A DNA stretch of 64,000 bases from contig CALXWO010000003.1 of the NCBI GenBank assembly GCA_944392485.1, forward strand, positions 1 to 64,000, written 5' to 3'. Both the position numbers and the translations under genes were made by a program. A model generated the notes under the pieces. It did no database searches and was not told the origin of the DNA. It saw nothing but the letters and a program-made list of their open reading frames with translations. Source of the stretch: an uncultured Clostridia bacterium (GTDB taxonomy: Bacteria; Bacillota; Clostridia; TANB77; CAG-508). Below are positions 38,547 to 46,511 of the stretch, piece by piece (within the stretch, counting starts at the first letter, position 1; each line of letters begins with the position of its first letter).

Positions 38547-40908
38547 GTTGAGTTACAAGGATTTAAAAAAATATTGCAATCCAAATACTTTTAAATTTGA
38601 TACAACAGATGAACTAGACGGTATAGATTCTATTTATGGACAAGATAGAGGAATTAAGGCCTTAGAGTTTGGATTAAGTATTGATTCTAAAGGATATAAT
38701 ATCTATATAGAAGGTCCTTCTGGTGTTGGAAAAACAATGTACACTAAAAAATATGTTAATAAAATCGCTTCCAAGAAAAAAATCCCAGATGATTGGTGCT
38801 ATGTTTATAATTTTGATGTTCCAAATGAACCAATTGCAGTATCTTTACCAGCAGGTAAGGGAAAAGAGTTTAAAAAAGACATGGACTCTTTTATAACTGA
38901 TATAAAAAAAGATATGAAATTAACTTTTGGCAATGATGATTTTACAAAACAAAAAGTTTTATTACAAAACAAATTTGAAGAAAAGAAAAACGATTTGCTT
39001 GAAAAACTAAATAAAGAATCTTTAAAAAGTGGTTTTCAAGTTAAAGCAACAAATAATGGTGTTTACATGATGCCTGTTATTGATGGTAAAACAATAGAAG
39101 AAGAAGAATTTGAAAAATTAGATCCAGAAACTAAAAAAACATTCGAAGAAAACTCTTCAATAGTTCAAGATCAAATAGTAGAAGCTATAAATCAAATTAA
39201 AATATTGGAAAAAGAAAATAACCAAAGAATAGAAGAATGGCAATCTAATATTGCACTTATAACTATTAATGCACATATAAATCCAATAAAAACAAAATAT
39301 AAAAAAATTAAAAAAATTATTTCTTTTCTAGAAGGAATTAAAACAGATATATTAAAAAATATTTCTTTATTTATAAAAGACGAGCCTTCAGTTCCAAACC
39401 AACCTGGAAGGCAAGACAAACCAAAACCATGGCTTAATTATAGAGTAAATTTATTTGTTGACAATAGTTCTTTAACAGGAGCTCCTGTTATAATGGACTC
39501 AAATTACCAATATCAAAATTTGTTTGGTAAATTAGAATACGAAAACCAATATGGTATGCTTAAAACTGATTACACCATGCTTCAACCAGGATTACTTCAC
39601 AAAGCAAATGGAGGATATATAATTCTCCAAGCAAGTGATTTGTTAACAAATCAAATTTGTTATGATACCTTAAAAAAAGCTTTGCTTGTAAAAGAATTAA
39701 GTATAGAAAATAATATGGAACAACGTTCTTATATGGTAATGATATCCCTAAAACCTGAGCCTATACCACTTAATATAAAAGTATTATTAATAGGAGATGC
39801 CAATATATACCATACATTACTTGCTTTAGATCCAGAATTTAAAAAATTATTTAAAATAAAAGCCGAATTTGAAGAAACAGCACCTAGAACAGATTCTAAT
39901 ATTTTAAAACTTGCAAATTTTGTACATAGCTATTGCGAAAAAGAAAAAATGCTTCCTTTAGACAAAGGTGCTATGGCAAAAGTTGTAGAATATACATCAA
40001 AACTTGCAGATGATAAAGAAAAATTATCTACAAGATTTAACGAAATTGGCGAAATTGTATCAGAGAGTTCTACATGGGCAAAAATTGCAAAGAAAAAAGT
40101 AGTAACTTCTGAATATATAGATAAAACTTTATCAGAAAGAATAAATAGAATTAAAAAATATGATTCAAAATATTTAGAAATGATTAAAGAAGATACTTTA
40201 TTAATTAATACTTCTGGTTTTGAAGTTGGTGTTATAAATGGCCTTACTGTAATGACAATTGGAGATTACAGTTTTGGTAAACCTTCTAAAATAACTGCAA
40301 CAACTTTTATGGGGAAAAACGGAATTGTAAATATTGAGCGTGAAACAGAAATGTCTGGTCCTACACATTCAAAAGGTGTTTTAATACTTTCTGGATATTT
40401 AGGAGAAACATTTGCACAAGATTTTCCTCTATCACTTTCTGCAAGTTTATGTTTTGAACAGTTATATGGTGGCGTTGATGGAGATAGTGCTTCTAGTACA
40501 GAACTTTATGCAATTCTTTCAAGTTTATCAGAAATACCAATAAATCAATCAATTGCAGTTACAGGTTCTGTAAATCAAAAAGGATTTATTCAACCTATAG
40601 GTGGTGTAAATGAAAAAATAGAAGGATTTTATCAAATTTGTAAAATGAGAGGATTAAATGGCGAGCATGGAGTAATAATTCCTATACAAAATGTTAAAAA
40701 CCTTCACTTAAATGATGAAGTTGTAAATAGCGTAAAAGAAGGTAAATTTCATATATATGCAATTTCTACTATTGATGAGGGAATTGAAATATTAACAGGC
40801 GTACCTGCAGGCAAGAAAAATAAAGATGGAAAATATACAACTGGTACAATTAAATATCTAGCTTATGAAAAATTAAAACAATATAATGAAAATAGCAAGA
40901 AAAAATAA
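38533..40908 (+). CDS. Lon-family AAA+ ATP-dependent protease (LonB/C type)
   Basis: The 791-aa protein has Walker A IEGPSGVGKTMYTK near residue 60, a long helical insert, an AAA lid with ANGGYIILQASDLL, and the C-terminal Lon S16 domain. The catalytic Ser lies in GGVDGDSASSTELYA, and the Lys follows in PIGGVNEKIEGFY. This membrane-less Lon-like group is common in Clostridia. It degrades misfolded or regulatory proteins. It overlaps rimI and ends before a strong hairpin. Confidence 0.9.
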   Translation: MKKNELSYKDLKKYCNPNTFKFDTTDELDGIDSIYGQDRGIKALEFGLSIDSKGYNIYIEGPSGVGKTMYTKKYVNKIASKKKIPDDWCYVYNFDVPNEPIAVSLPAGKGKEFKKDMDSFITDIKKDMKLTFGNDDFTKQKVLLQNKFEEKKNDLLEKLNKESLKSGFQVKATNNGVYMMPVIDGKTIEEEEFEKLDPETKKTFEENSSIVQDQIVEAINQIKILEKENNQRIEEWQSNIALITINAHINPIKTKYKKIKKIISFLEGIKTDILKNISLFIKDEPSVPNQPGRQDKPKPWLNYRVNLFVDNSSLTGAPVIMDSNYQYQNLFGKLEYENQYGMLKTDYTMLQPGLLHKANGGYIILQASDLLTNQICYDTLKKALLVKELSIENNMEQRSYMVMISLKPEPIPLNIKVLLIGDANIYHTLLALDPEFKKLFKIKAEFEETAPRTDSNILKLANFVHSYCEKEKMLPLDKGAMAKVVEYTSKLADDKEKLSTRFNEIGEIVSESSTWAKIAKKKVVTSEYIDKTLSERINRIKKYDSKYLEMIKEDTLLINTSGFEVGVINGLTVMTIGDYSFGKPSKITATTFMGKNGIVNIERETEMSGPTHSKGVLILSGYLGETFAQDFPLSLSASLCFEQLYGGVDGDSASSTELYAILSSLSEIPINQSIAVTGSVNQKGFIQPIGGVNEKIEGFYQICKMRGLNGEHGVIIPIQNVKNLHLNDEVVNSVKEGKFHIYAISTIDEGIEILTGVPAGKKNKDGKYTTGTIKYLAYEKLKQYNENSKKK

Positions 40909-40931
40909 ATTACAATTTACATGAAAAATAA

Positions 40932-40965
40932 AAAGATTTAACTATTTTTAAATAATTAAATCTTT
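40932..40965. terminator. Bidirectional terminator between lon-like and rplS genes
   Basis: AAAGATTTAA and TTAAATCTTT form a 10-bp stem with a 14-base loop followed by a T-run on the plus strand and T-rich sequence on the minus strand. Confidence 0.75.
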
Positions 40966-40980
40966 TTTTGTTTGTTATTT

Positions 40981-41490
40981 TTATTCAGCTTTTGGTTCTT
41001 CTTTTTTTTCTTCTACAGCTGGTGTTTCTTCTTTTACTGTCTCTTCTGCTTTAGTAGGAACCTCTTCAGCTACAGGTGCAGTTTCTTCTACTGCTGGCTC
41101 TTCTGCTAATTCTTCTTTAATAGTAACTTCTTTAGTTTCAATTCTTGCTCCAACTTTTTCTTTAGTCTTAGCAGATTTACCAAGTCTATCTCTTAAATAA
41201 AATAGTTTTGCTCTTCTTGCTTTACCTACTCTTGTTACTTCAACTTTTTCAACTGTTGGTGAATGTACTAAAAATGTTTTTTCAACACCTACTCCATAAG
41301 ATGTTTTTCTTACAGTAAATGTTTGATTTACTCCTCCACCTTGTACTTTTATAATAATTCCTTCAAATACCTGTATTCTTTCTCTGTTTCCTTCTTTTAC
41401 TTTTACATGAACTCTTACTGTATCTCCAACATTAAGTACTGGAATTTTGTTTTTCATTTGTTCATGTTCTATTGATTTAATTATGTCCAT
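40981..41490 (-). CDS. rplS: Ribosomal protein L19 with acidic C-terminal extension
   Basis: The first ~115 residues are standard L19 ([52 protein letters not shown]). About 50 extra residues rich in Glu, Val, Pro and Lys follow ([16 protein letters not shown]). L19 sits at the 30S-50S interface. The extension is longer than in most L19 proteins and is probably disordered. It is the last gene of the operon and is preceded by a structured leader. Confidence 0.93.
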   Translation of the reverse strand: MDIIKSIEHEQMKNKIPVLNVGDTVRVHVKVKEGNRERIQVFEGIIIKVQGGGVNQTFTVRKTSYGVGVEKTFLVHSPTVEKVEVTRVGKARRAKLFYLRDRLGKSAKTKEKVGARIETKEVTIKEELAEEPAVEETAPVAEEVPTKAEETVKEETPAVEEKKEEPKAE

Positions 41491-41536
41491 TATCTTTCCT
41501 CCTTTTTATTTGAATTTGGACGTTACCCTTTAACAC

Positions 41537-41558
41537 GGGTCGCCCTGGGGTGCGACCC
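41537..41558 (-). ncRNA. GC-rich hairpin in the rplS leader
   Basis: GGGTCGC and GCGACCC form a perfect 7-bp stem within a 74-bp trmD-rplS gap. GC is rare in this genome, so the hairpin is probably kept for function. L19 leader regulatory RNAs are known in Firmicutes at this place; I cannot confirm it matches that family. Confidence 0.45.
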
Positions 41559-41564
41559 CTACAC

Positions 41565-42261
41565 TTATTTTGATTTTATTATACCTTTATCAAAAATTTT
41601 ATTTAACAACTCAGGTCTTTTTTGTTTTGTTATTTCTATAGATTTATCTTTTCTCCATTTTGCTATTCTCTCGTGGTTTCCGAGATTTTAAGACTTTTGG
41701 TACTTCTTTATTTAAAAACACTTCTGGTCTTGTATATTGTGGATATTCTAGTAATCCTTCTGTAAATGATTCCTCATTTATAGATTCTTTATTTATTACA
41801 CCATCTATATATCTAGATACACTATCTATTAATACCATGGCTGGTATTTCTCCACCTGTTAAAACGTAGTCTCCAATAGATATTTCTTCATCTACAATCT
41901 CATCTAAAACTCTTTGGTCTATTCCTTCATAATGTCCACATAATAATATAATATGCGATTCTTTAGATAATTCTTTTACTTTATTTTGATTTAGCACCTT
42001 TCCTTGTGGAGACAAATATATTGTTTTTGCCCCTTCTTTTTTTACTGAGCTAAAGGCATCATATACAACATCTGGCCTTATTACCATTCCTGCTCCTCCA
42101 CCGTATGGAGTATCATCTACTTTTTTATGCTTGTCTTTCGAAAAGTCTCTAATATTTACTAAATTAATTTTTATTAAATTTTTTTCTATTGCTCTTCCTA
42201 TAATACTCTGATTTAGTGAATCAAACATTTCAGGAAAAAGTGTAAGTATATCTATTTTCAT
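41565..42261 (-). CDS. trmD: tRNA (guanine-37-N1)-methyltransferase TrmD, read through one CGGA
   Basis: Triplet reading stops at 41644 with the tail [13 protein letters not shown]. At 41679-41682 TCT is followed by CGGA. As Gly it gives [18 protein letters not shown] and runs 38 codons further to a TAA at 41565, giving 231 aa. SGNHxxIxxWR is the conserved TrmD C-terminal motif. Earlier SAM-binding knot motifs are intact ([24 protein letters not shown]). TrmD makes m1G37, which protects against +1 frameshifts. It overlaps rimM by 1 bp. Confidence 0.93.
41679..41682 (-). other. CGGA quadruplet codon in trmD
   Basis: The context is TCT-CGGA-AAC on the minus strand. The quadruplet gives Ser-Gly-Asn-His, the SGNH motif; triplet reading gives Ser-Arg-Lys-Pro. 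Confidence 0.92.
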
Positions 42262-42767
42262 TATATTAATCCCTCTAATAGATGAACTGTTATCTTTTTA
42301 TTTTTAACATCCACTTTTTTTACTACATCTTTTATTGCTGGTAATAATATTTGTTTCCCCATTTCGTCTTTTACAACATATATATCATTACTTCCTGTTG
42401 AAAACACATCAGAAACTTTGCCTAATTCTTTTTGCTCATCTGTATAAACAACACAACCTAAAATATCTACTACATAGTAAGTTCCTTCTTCTAATTTTTC
42501 ATTTTTACTTCTCTTTACTCTTAAATAAAGATTCCTAAAGTTTTCTGCCTCTTCTATAGTATCTATTCCCTCTAGTTTTAAAAATACCATATTTTTGTTA
42601 ATTCTTACTTGTTCTATTTTAAATTCTTTAAGTTCTTTTTTTATTAATATATATATTGTTTTTAGATTATTAAACTTTGTAATATCATCTGTAAATGGTT
42701 TTACTTTTATAACACCCTTTAATCCGGATGTATTTACTATTTGACCTATTTCAAAATATTCTTCCAT
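42261..42767 (-). CDS. rimM: Ribosome maturation factor RimM
   Basis: The start [10 protein letters not shown] at 42767 follows AAGG; six upstream codons overlap the khpA end. The 168-aa protein has the N-terminal RimM barrel ([22 protein letters not shown]) and the C-terminal PRC barrel ([36 protein letters not shown]). It binds S19 during 30S maturation. It is in the expected place before trmD. No in-frame CGG. Confidence 0.93.
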   Translation of the reverse strand: MEEYFEIGQIVNTSGLKGVIKVKPFTDDITKFNNLKTIYILIKKELKEFKIEQVRINKNMVFLKLEGIDTIEEAENFRNLYLRVKRSKNEKLEEGTYYVVDILGCVVYTDEQKELGKVSDVFSTGSNDIYVVKDEMGKQILLPAIKDVVKKVDVKNKKITVHLLEGLI

Positions 42768-42777
42768 TTTAAATACC

Positions 42778-43008
42778 TTAATCAATAAATTCTACAGATA
42801 CTTTTTTACCTTCTTTTGCAGCTAAAGCTTTCATTATAGTTCTTATGGCTTTTGCTATTCTTCCTTCTTTACCAATTACTTTTCCCATATCACTATCTGC
42901 AACTTTAACTTCTAAAACCACTGATTTTTCATTCTCTGTTTCTTTTATAGAAACTTGTGCTGGATCATTTACTAAACTAATAATTATAGCTTCCAATGAG
43001 TCTTTCAT
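42778..43008 (-). CDS. khpA: KH-domain RNA-binding protein KhpA
   Basis: The 76-aa protein is a single KH domain with the GKEG loop (DMGKVIGKEGRIAKAIRTIM). It is the usual neighbour of rpsP and rimM in Firmicutes and binds RNA with KhpB. Its start overlaps the rpsP stop region by coupling. Confidence 0.9.
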   Translation of the reverse strand: MKDSLEAIIISLVNDPAQVSIKETENEKSVVLEVKVADSDMGKVIGKEGRIAKAIRTIMKALAAKEGKKVSVEFID

Positions 43009-43245
43009 CTATTTAGCCTCCTTATCAATTAGACGTTTAACTGTATCTGTTGGTTTTGCTCCGTTTTTTATCCATTCAGCTACTTTTTCTTTATCCAATA
43101 TTAATTCAGATGGTTCCACCATAGGATTATATGTTCCTATTTGTTCAATTATTTTTCCATCTCTTGGAGATCTAGAATCAGCAACAACAATGTGATAAAA
43201 TGGTGCTTTCTTTTTCCCTGCTCTTTGTAGTCTTATTTTTACCAT
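43009..43245 (-). CDS. rpsP: Ribosomal protein S16
   Basis: The 78-aa product is standard S16 ([38 protein letters not shown]). It lies between ffh and khpA in the conserved order. It stabilises the 30S body during assembly. No anomaly is visible. Confidence 0.95.
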   Translation of the reverse strand: MVKIRLQRAGKKKAPFYHIVVADSRSPRDGKIIEQIGTYNPMVEPSELILDKEKVAEWIKNGAKPTDTVKRLIDKEAK

Positions 43246-43391
43246 AATTTTCCCTCCTTCAAAATGCGAAGCATTTTGTATTTTTAACTTTTAACTTTTC
43301 ACTCTTCATCAAATGATTATAAGTAATAAAGTTTCAAAGTATTTCATACAAGCCTCTTTTATTATTTATAAAATTAAAAAATTAATATCAA

Positions 43392-44746
43392 TTAAAATTT
43401 CATACCTTTTATTGAATTCATATCTAAATTTTTCATCATGTTTTTCATTCCGCCTTTATTATTTTGCATTTTTTTCATTAACTTTCTTGTCATTTCGTAT
43501 GAATTTATAAATTTATTAATATCTGAAACATTAGTTCCACTGCCTTTTGCAATTCTTTGTCTTCTACTTGCATTTAATAATTTAGTATTTTGCTTTTCTT
43601 TTTTAGTCATTGAACAAATTATTGCTTCTATTTTTACGAATTCTTTATCATCAACTTTTATGTCTCCAAATTTATTCATTCCAGGTATCATTTTTATAAG
43701 TGATGAAAATGAACCCATTTTTTTCATTTGTCTTAATTGCGTTAGGTAATCATCTAAATCAAATTCTTGCTTTTTTAGTTTCTTTTCTAATTTTTGAGCT
43801 TCTTCTAAATCAAATGCTTCTTCTGCTTTTTCTATTACAGAAAGCATATCTCCCATTCCTAAAATCCTTGATGTCATTCTATCCGGATGGAATTCTTCTA
43901 TATCACTTAGTTTTTCGCCTGTAGCAGCAAATTTTATTGGTTTTCCTGTAACTTTCTTAACAGAAAGTGCAGCACCTCCGACGTGTATCACCATCTAATT
44001 TTGTAAGTATAATTCCATCTATTCCTAAATTTTCGTTAAAGCTTTCAGCAACATTTACTGCATCTTGACCTGTCATAGAATCTACTACCAAAAGTATTTC
44101 ATGTGGTTTTACATTTGCTTTAACATTTTTAAGTTCTTGCATTAATTCTTCATCAATATGAAGTCTTCCGGCAGTATCTAGAATTACTACATCATTTAAT
44201 TTAGAAATTGCTTGCGACATTGCTTGTTTTGCAATTAAAACTACATCTTTTGTATTTTCATTTGCAAAAACTGGTATATTTAAACTGCTACCTACTACTT
44301 GTAATTGCTTAATTGCAGCTGGTCTATATACATCACACGCAACAAGCAATGGTTTTTTACCTTGCTTTCTTAAAAGATTGGCAAGCTTTCCTGCTGTTGT
44401 TGTTTTTCCGTGAGCCTTGGAGTCCTACGAGCATTACTATTGTTGGAGGGTTTGGCGTAAAATTTATTTTGCTTAAAGTTCCACCAAATAATTCTATCAT
44501 TTCATCTCTTACTATTTTTATAACTTGTTGGCCTGGTGTTAAAGATTTTAATACATCCTGTCCTAAAGCTTTTTCCTCTACTGTATTTACAAAATCTTTT
44601 ACAATTTTATAATTTACATCTGCTTCTAAAAGAGCAAGCTTTACTTCTCGCATTACTTCTTTTAAATCGCCTTCTGTAATTCTTGCTTTTCCACCAAGTT
44701 TTCTTGTAATAGCTTGTAGTCTTGAAGATAAACCCTCAAATGCCAT
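43392..44746 (-). CDS. ffh: Signal recognition particle GTPase Ffh, read through two CGGA codons
   Basis: Triplets give three broken pieces. Reading both CGGA words as Gly gives one 450-aa Ffh, the normal length. The first (44407-44410) restores [20 protein letters not shown], the Walker A/G1 loop of the GTPase. The second (43977-43980) restores [20 protein letters not shown]. Both are conserved glycines. The N-terminal helical N domain, the G domain ([25 protein letters not shown]) and the Met-rich M domain ([17 protein letters not shown]) are complete. Ffh is essential for membrane protein targeting, so a functional decoding mechanism must exist. Confidence 0.95.
43977..43980 (-). other. 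Second CGGA quadruplet codon in ffh
   Basis: The context is CGT-CGGA-GGT on the minus strand. The quadruplet gives Thr-Arg-Gly-Gly-Ala-Ala in LDGDTRGGAALS. The preceding CGT is read as ordinary Arg, which shows CGN codons other than CGG are in normal use. Confidence 0.93.
44407..44410 (-). other. First CGGA quadruplet codon in ffh (Walker A glycine)
   Basis: The context is TCA-CGGA-AAA on the minus strand. The quadruplet gives Gly-Ser-Gly-Lys-Thr-Thr-Thr; triplet reading gives Ser-Arg-Lys-Asn-Asn-Asn and an early stop. Confidence 0.93.
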
Positions 44747-44756
44747 ATGACACCTC

Positions 44757-45104
44757 CTAAACTAAACAATTTAACTCTTTTTTTACATGAGTTAATATTT
44801 TTGCTACTTGTTTATCGCTAGATTTTTCTTGAATTTTTGTAAGTTCTGTTAATATAATTGCTATTTTTTCTTCTTGTTTAAACATCCTTTTCATAATTCC
44901 AAGCTTTTCTTCTAACTCGAAAAGTTTACTTTCCCCCTTTTTTATAATATCTCTAACTGCCTGTCTTGTGATATTTTTATTTTCTGCAATTTCAGAAAGA
45001 GATAAATCTTGATTATAGTAATCTTCTAAGATTGATAATTGTTTTTTAGTTAATAATTTACCATAAATTTGGCATAACATACTTACTTTAACATTCTTTT
45101 CCAT
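44757..45104 (-). CDS. ylxM: YlxM-type SRP-associated HTH protein
   Basis: The 115-aa protein has the YlxM/p13 pattern: LCQIYGKLLTKKQLSILEDYYNQDLSLSEIAENKNITRQAVRDIIKKGE, a sigma-region-4-like helix-turn-helix, then a coiled tail. It is the standard gene upstream of ffh and modulates SRP GTPase assembly. It lies 10 bp from ffh. Confidence 0.9.
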   Translation of the reverse strand: MEKNVKVSMLCQIYGKLLTKKQLSILEDYYNQDLSLSEIAENKNITRQAVRDIIKKGESKLFELEEKLGIMKRMFKQEEKIAIILTELTKIQEKSSDKQVAKILTHVKKELNCLV

Positions 45105-45202
45105 ATTACTATTTCCTTTATTTTTGCTTAGGGATACTTATAATTCCCGGTTATCATTAGTATTTTTAGCATTACCTTTATTTAAAAACGTAATGCTATA
45201 TT

Positions 45203-45231
45203 ACTTTACACTATTTTTTGCCTTTTGTCAA
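45203..45231 (-). promoter_or_regulatory. Promoter of the ylxM-ffh-rpsP-khpA-rimM-trmD-rplS operon
   Basis: TTGACA (45226-45231) and TAAAGT (45203-45208) on the minus strand are 17 bp apart, 99 bp upstream of ylxM. Three of the eight CGGA codons lie in this one operon. Confidence 0.6.
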
Positions 45232-45243
45232 GTATTTACGCAA

Positions 45244-45280
45244 AAAAATACGCCTAAATTCAAACTTTAAGCGTATTTTT
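45244..45280 (-). terminator. Terminator after tsaC
   Basis: AAAAATACGC and GCGTATTTTT form a 10-bp stem with a 17-base loop on the minus strand after the tsaC stop, with T-runs on both sides. Confidence 0.75.
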
Positions 45281-45311
45281 CTTTTTATCTGTTGCCACAT
45301 TGGAACTGTCT

Positions 45312-46349
45312 CTAACTTATCTCAATGTAATTATGTTCGCATGCTCTAATCAGTCTATTCATTATTGCAAGCCCTAGCCCTTCTTTTTTTACTCCTTCTA
45401 TAATTACCAAATTAACTTTATATTTGTCTACTTTTCTAAGTAATGTAAATATATTTTTACTAATTTCTTCTAGGCTTTCTCCCATATCTAATTTGTTTTC
45501 TGTTTTGTACTTGTTTAAATTACTCGTTTTTCCTACTACTAAAACATTCTTTTCTAGCTCTATTTCTTCATTTATTTTATCTACTAGTTTATTATTATCA
45601 TCACTATATACTAACAAACATTTTGTATTTGGTGCATAGTGTCTATATTTCATTCCTGGTGACATTACTTTTTCATGAGGATCACACTCTTCCATTATCT
45701 GTTTTTCTATTATTACTGGTATTCTTAAGCTTTCAATATCTTCTTTTGTAATTTTCCCAGGTCTTAATATATGTACTTTATTTTCTACAACTCTTATAAC
45801 TGTTGATTCTACACCTATATCTGCCATTCCTGCATCTAAAATATAATCTACTTTTCCATCTAATTCATCTATTATATCCTCTATTTTTGTTCCACTTGGC
45901 TTTCCAGAAACATTTGCACTTGGAGCTGCAATTGGCAAGTTTGAAAGTTCTATTAATTTCCTTGCAATTTTATTACTTGGCATTCTAATTCCAACTGTTT
46001 CCAAACCTGCTGTTACATTGTTTGGTATACATGGTTTTCTATTAAATATAATTGTTAATGGACCTGGCCAAAAATTTTCAATTAACGTTTTTTCTATTTC
46101 TCCAACTTCTAGCACTAATTTTTCTAACATTCGAGTATTACAAATATGCACAATTAAAGGATTATCTGATGCTCTTCCTTTTGCTTTAAATATTTTACTT
46201 ACAGCATTTGTATCTAAAGCATTTGCACCAATTCCATAAACCGTTTCTGTTGGAAACAAAACTAATTTTCCTTCTTTTATGAATTGTGCTGCTTCCTCTA
46301 TTTTATCTAAATTAGCATTTTGTTTTAAATCTGCGTATTTTGATTTCAT
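45312..46349 (-). CDS. tsaC: L-threonylcarbamoyladenylate synthase, TsaC2/Sua5 type
   Basis: The 345-aa enzyme has the YrdC domain (PTETVYGIGANALDTNAVSKIFKAKGR, PSANVSGKPSGT) and the extra C-terminal Sua5 domain after GMKYRHYAPNTKCLLVYS. It makes the TC-AMP that TsaBDE transfer to A37. With tsaE and tsaB it is the third t6A gene in this window. Start chosen at the only well-placed ATG after GGAAATG. Confidence 0.92.
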   Translation of the reverse strand: MKSKYADLKQNANLDKIEEAAQFIKEGKLVLFPTETVYGIGANALDTNAVSKIFKAKGRASDNPLIVHICNTRMLEKLVLEVGEIEKTLIENFWPGPLTIIFNRKPCIPNNVTAGLETVGIRMPSNKIARKLIELSNLPIAAPSANVSGKPSGTKIEDIIDELDGKVDYILDAGMADIGVESTVIRVVENKVHILRPGKITKEDIESLRIPVIIEKQIMEECDPHEKVMSPGMKYRHYAPNTKCLLVYSDDNNKLVDKINEEIELEKNVLVVGKTSNLNKYKTENKLDMGESLEEISKNIFTLLRKVDKYKVNLVIIEGVKKEGLGLAIMNRLIRACEHNYIEIS

Positions 46350-46410
46350 AATTATCTCATTTCCTTTTTAAAATAAATTGTATTCTGTTTTTGCACTTTT
46401 CTCTTAAAAC

Positions 46411-46510
46411 GCGGAAAATTTGCTCCGAGCGAAAAGGCCTCGTTTTGCGGAAAATTTGCTCCGAGCGAAAAGGCCTCGTTTTGCGGAAATTTTGCTCCGA
46501 GCAAAATGGT
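46411..46510. repeat. Three tandem copies of a 36-bp repeat
   Basis: Two perfect 36-bp units begin at 46411 and 46447 (starting GCGGAAAATTTGCTCCGAGC). A third, diverged copy begins at 46483 and abuts the end of the LTA synthase gene. Each unit contains CTCCGAGC and AAAAGGCCTCGTTTT. The TTTGCTCCG word recurs in the inverted repeat at 52879-52936. The CGGA and TCCG words here are non-coding. Confidence 0.8.
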
Positions 46511-46511
46511 C

